NCBI GenBank assembly: GCA_019828595.1
Contig: JAHQRK010000002.1
Span: forward strand, 1,116,001 to 1,180,000
Length of the DNA stretch: 64,000 nt
Source: Aphanomyces cochlioides
Lineage: Eukaryota > Oomycota > Saprolegniomycetes > Saprolegniales > Verrucalvaceae
Reading direction: 5' to 3'
Part shown: positions 61,598-64,000 of the stretch, one piece after another
Numbering within the stretch: position 1 is the stretch's first letter
How the letters are laid out: each line of letters opens with the position of its first letter
The notes under the pieces: model-generated
What the model was told of the DNA's origin: nothing
The model's database searches: none
What the model saw: only the letters and a program-made list of their open reading frames with translations
Made by a program: the position numbers and the translations under genes

Positions 61598-64000
61598 TCA
61601 GTAGCTCTGACTGATGGGTTCGGCCGCGACGTTGCACGGAGGAAGAGTCCGTCGAAAGGTGAGCAAGACGGGCTTGGGGCCATATTTGAGCTGGGCCAAT
61701 GCAGCAGCATGGCCAATAACTCGAATGTTTTGGTGATTCACGCAGACTAGCTGGTCGCCGGTTTGAATGGCACGCCGAGGAATATGTCGTTGGCGATGCA
61801 CTGCACCTTCAGGTCGGATGTCACTCACTTCGAGATAGAACCGATAGGAGGGTTGGCGCAGGACAAGCCCCAGCGACGTGTCTTCGTCTGTGAAGAAAAG
61901 GTGGAGCAATGACGTATCTTGCTTAGGATCCCAAGACCATCGTTGGACTTCAGGCATACCACAGAGAGATTCGAGGTTGCTCAAACGATCTCCGTTGGAT
62001 AGCAGATCGGCGTGGCGTCTGGCGTTGGTGCCTGCGCGTTGAAAGCGCAAGAGGAGAGTATTATGCGAGCTTGTTTGGAGCTGTTGTCGCCATTTGTTTT
62101 GCTTGCCACGTAGTGGACTGTCGTGGATGTGAGTGAGCCAGTCGCCAATACAAACACTCGTTCGGCCAGGAATGGCAGGACCTTTGGCGTCCAGCCCAGT
62201 GACTGCGGGCACTTGATTAATACTGTCCCAGGCAAAGTCAATACCAAGTGAGGCGAATGCCTTGCGACTCCACAACACTTCGTACTCGTCGCTCTGCAGC
62301 GAAACAACGCGCAAGTAAGGCGACGGCTGGGCTCTCCTGAAAGAGAGCACAACAGGCTTCGGTGCTGTAGCAATTTGCCGCATCACCGAATTATATGAAC
62401 AAGATGGGCTGAGAGCGACGAGCACAGCATTTACAGCAACGAGACGATCCCCGACCGAGACGTCAAAAATGTCAATGCACGTGCTAAGGGTGGCGTGGAT
62501 GCGTTGGGCCACAATGTACGGCTCATCTGCACCAAAATGGATTCCAAGCATGCCGCATTCCCAGTGGATTTCGTACAAATCATCTTGATCTACGGACGAG
62601 CTGCTTGTTGAGCTGGTGTCCCGCACGTCCCATATCTTGGTTTTGCTACCTCGCGGTGGTTTCTGCATCGTATACCGTGGAAACACACCAAGATAATCGC
62701 TTGAACGAACAGACGAAATGGTCGAGCCTCGTTTGGACATTGTGATTGTTGCCTGGAGAGCTTGCACCTGGCGGACAAGGGCAGTGCGGAATAAATAACG
62801 GCGGATCCACGCTTGTAGCACACGGCACGCTCTGATGACTCGACGTACGCAATGTTTTTTCCACGAGCGTGCGATGACTGATTGAGCACGAGCACACTTT
62901 TGACTGAACTTTCGACGCCAAACTGCTGCGCGGAGGGTTCGATACAGCATCCTTCCTGCTGCACGGACACGGATACGTCGAAGTTGACGTTTTCGATGGA
63001 TAAAAGTTACAAGTGCCTTGTCCACTGTGCGCCGAGCTGCTTGAAGTCGAAGTTCTCGAGCTTTGTGGAGCTGGGTAAGGAGCACGTGGTCGAAGAACAC
63101 TTTGGTACGACCAACTACGGGATTTACAACGCCCCAACTGAGCAGCATAGACGTAATGCGACGACTGGCTGGAGCGGAGGGCTCTGACGATGCGAACAAA
63201 CTACCGAAGTGGTCAAGAAAGAGGTCGTGGGGCATGCGAACGGGATGTCGTAGCCGCGTTAATTGTGTCACTTCAAGCAATCCACTGCATCGCAATTGAT
63301 CCAAAAGGCGGCTTTCATCCACGATGCCAGGAACACCGCCGTCATTGGGCTTGAGACATCGGACAAAATGCAAATTGGTCGATGCCAATTCCCCCAGCAG
63401 CGATTTCAGTTGTCCTTGAAACTTTTGTGTACAACTTGACGATGCTGACTTGTCCTTCAATGTGGAAGAAGAGACTGCTGCAGATGCAACCGCTGAAGAG
63501 AGAAGTGCATGTGACGACAACTTGATGAAGGCAAGCGCTTCAGGGTGGACATTGTCTTTGTTCTTGTCACAAAAGCCGTCGGTGGAGTAAACTACAGAGC
63601 CTGCGTAATGCTGGACCGTGAATTGACTGCGTCCTTGCTGCACTTTGGAGCTTGCAAACGCTGGCGAGTTTGCAAGTCTCGTGTAGCACGTTGCGGCAAG
63701 CTGTTTGTCGTTGCCACGAGGAACCACGCACTGTTCATCCAACAAGGAGAATATACCAAATGGTCGCGTTTCAAACAAATTGACCACGTCGTCGTTGCTA
63801 GGATAGTCGATCCATGTCCACGGTACTCCTTCCGCAATGTATTCTTGCTGTTCTTTCTCGAAGACGGTACGAGCAAATAGTTGCTGAAGTTTTTCGTTTG
63901 CAAAATTGATACATAGTTGCTCGAGGGAGTTGGTTTCGAAGATTTCAAAGCCAAAAATATCGACGATGCCAATAAAACAAGTTGCACCGACTGCGTTCGT
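61598..64000 (-). CDS. Third PDZ-tailed myosin, 3' part (runs off the window)
   Basis: The open frame reaches the window edge. From 64000 it reads TNAVGATCFIGIVDIFGFE then NSLEQLCINFANEKLQQLF, so the window holds the motor from switch II onward. IQ-like segments are basic and less regular than in the two paralogues. The three PDZ-like repeats are present (GDRLVAVNAVLV, GDWLTHIHDSPL, GDQLVCVNHQNI). It ends AAEPISQSY with no membrane span. It is convergent with the gene at 57513-61463, with a 134-bp gap between stops. The three genes form a local paralogue cluster. Confidence 0.9.
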   Translation of the reverse strand, partial: TNAVGATCFIGIVDIFGFEIFETNSLEQLCINFANEKLQQLFARTVFEKEQQEYIAEGVPWTWIDYPSNDDVVNLFETRPFGIFSLLDEQCVVPRGNDKQLAATCYTRLANSPAFASSKVQQGRSQFTVQHYAGSVVYSTDGFCDKNKDNVHPEALAFIKLSSHALLSSAVASAAVSSSTLKDKSASSSCTQKFQGQLKSLLGELASTNLHFVRCLKPNDGGVPGIVDESRLLDQLRCSGLLEVTQLTRLRHPVRMPHDLFLDHFGSLFASSEPSAPASRRITSMLLSWGVVNPVVGRTKVFFDHVLLTQLHKARELRLQAARRTVDKALVTFIHRKRQLRRIRVRAAGRMLYRTLRAAVWRRKFSQKCARAQSVIARSWKKHCVRRVIRACRVLQAWIRRYLFRTALVRQVQALQATITMSKRGSTISSVRSSDYLGVFPRYTMQKPPRGSKTKIWDVRDTSSTSSSSVDQDDLYEIHWECGMLGIHFGADEPYIVAQRIHATLSTCIDIFDVSVGDRLVAVNAVLVALSPSCSYNSVMRQIATAPKPVVLSFRRAQPSPYLRVVSLQSDEYEVLWSRKAFASLGIDFAWDSINQVPAVTGLDAKGPAIPGRTSVCIGDWLTHIHDSPLRGKQNKWRQQLQTSSHNTLLLRFQRAGTNARRHADLLSNGDRLSNLESLCGMPEVQRWSWDPKQDTSLLHLFFTDEDTSLGLVLRQPSYRFYLEVSDIRPEGAVHRQRHIPRRAIQTGDQLVCVNHQNIRVIGHAAALAQLKYGPKPVLLTFRRTLPPCNVAAEPISQSY

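Overview
The window looks like a eukaryotic chromosome segment from an oomycete, most likely a saprolegnialean such as Aphanomyces; this is my inference from the gene content, with no database search. The evidence is short GT-AG introns of about 25-60 nt, motor proteins with oomycete-style IQ plus PDZ-like tails, duplicated tyrosinases whose upstream regions carry the oomycete initiator/flanking core-promoter motif (GCTCATTTGRCATCTTTC), and dense LINE and Tc1/mariner/IS630-type transposons.

Layout. Positions 1-25,000 are a transposon graveyard. They hold at least five pieces of one LINE family (called LINE-A here; 527-805, 826-1893, about 1925-2520, 5945-6934, 10754-14850). They also hold a second LINE (E2, 14896-20124), a two-gene DNA transposon (6986-10034) with a mariner-like element nested in its transposase, a Stowaway/DD39D mariner element (20591-22747) and a foldback MITE (2053-2466). 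Positions 25,233-37,729 carry intron-rich host genes: a PH-domain myosin (-), a PX/GOLD coiled-coil protein (-) and a CAMK-type protein kinase (+). Positions 38,413-45,315 carry two 642-residue membrane-anchored tyrosinases in tandem, separated by a transposon with ~210-bp inverted repeats. Positions 45,585-50,964 encode a large, internally duplicated membrane protein (-). Positions 51,668-52,927 encode a choloylglycine-hydrolase-like (Ntn) protein. Positions 53,140-64,000 hold three related myosins with IQ motifs and three PDZ-like repeats each, the last one running off the window.

The most striking observation is the relationship between LINEs and a tRNA-Ala(TGC) gene. Every LINE-A 3' end that I can place (805/806, 1893/1894, 6949/6950, 10753/10754) abuts the same ~14 bp, which is the first 14 nt of tRNA-Ala read on the opposite strand. 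The full copy at 10754-14850 is flanked by a 15-bp target duplication of that sequence, and the rest of the tRNA gene follows on its far side. That same tRNA gene is split again, in its anticodon arm, by E2 with an 18-bp target duplication; its 3' half with B box and TTTT terminator lies at 20143-20175. This reads as a site-specific non-LTR retrotransposon family aimed at the A-box/D-arm of tRNA-Ala, with repeated head-to-tail insertions into its own target duplications.
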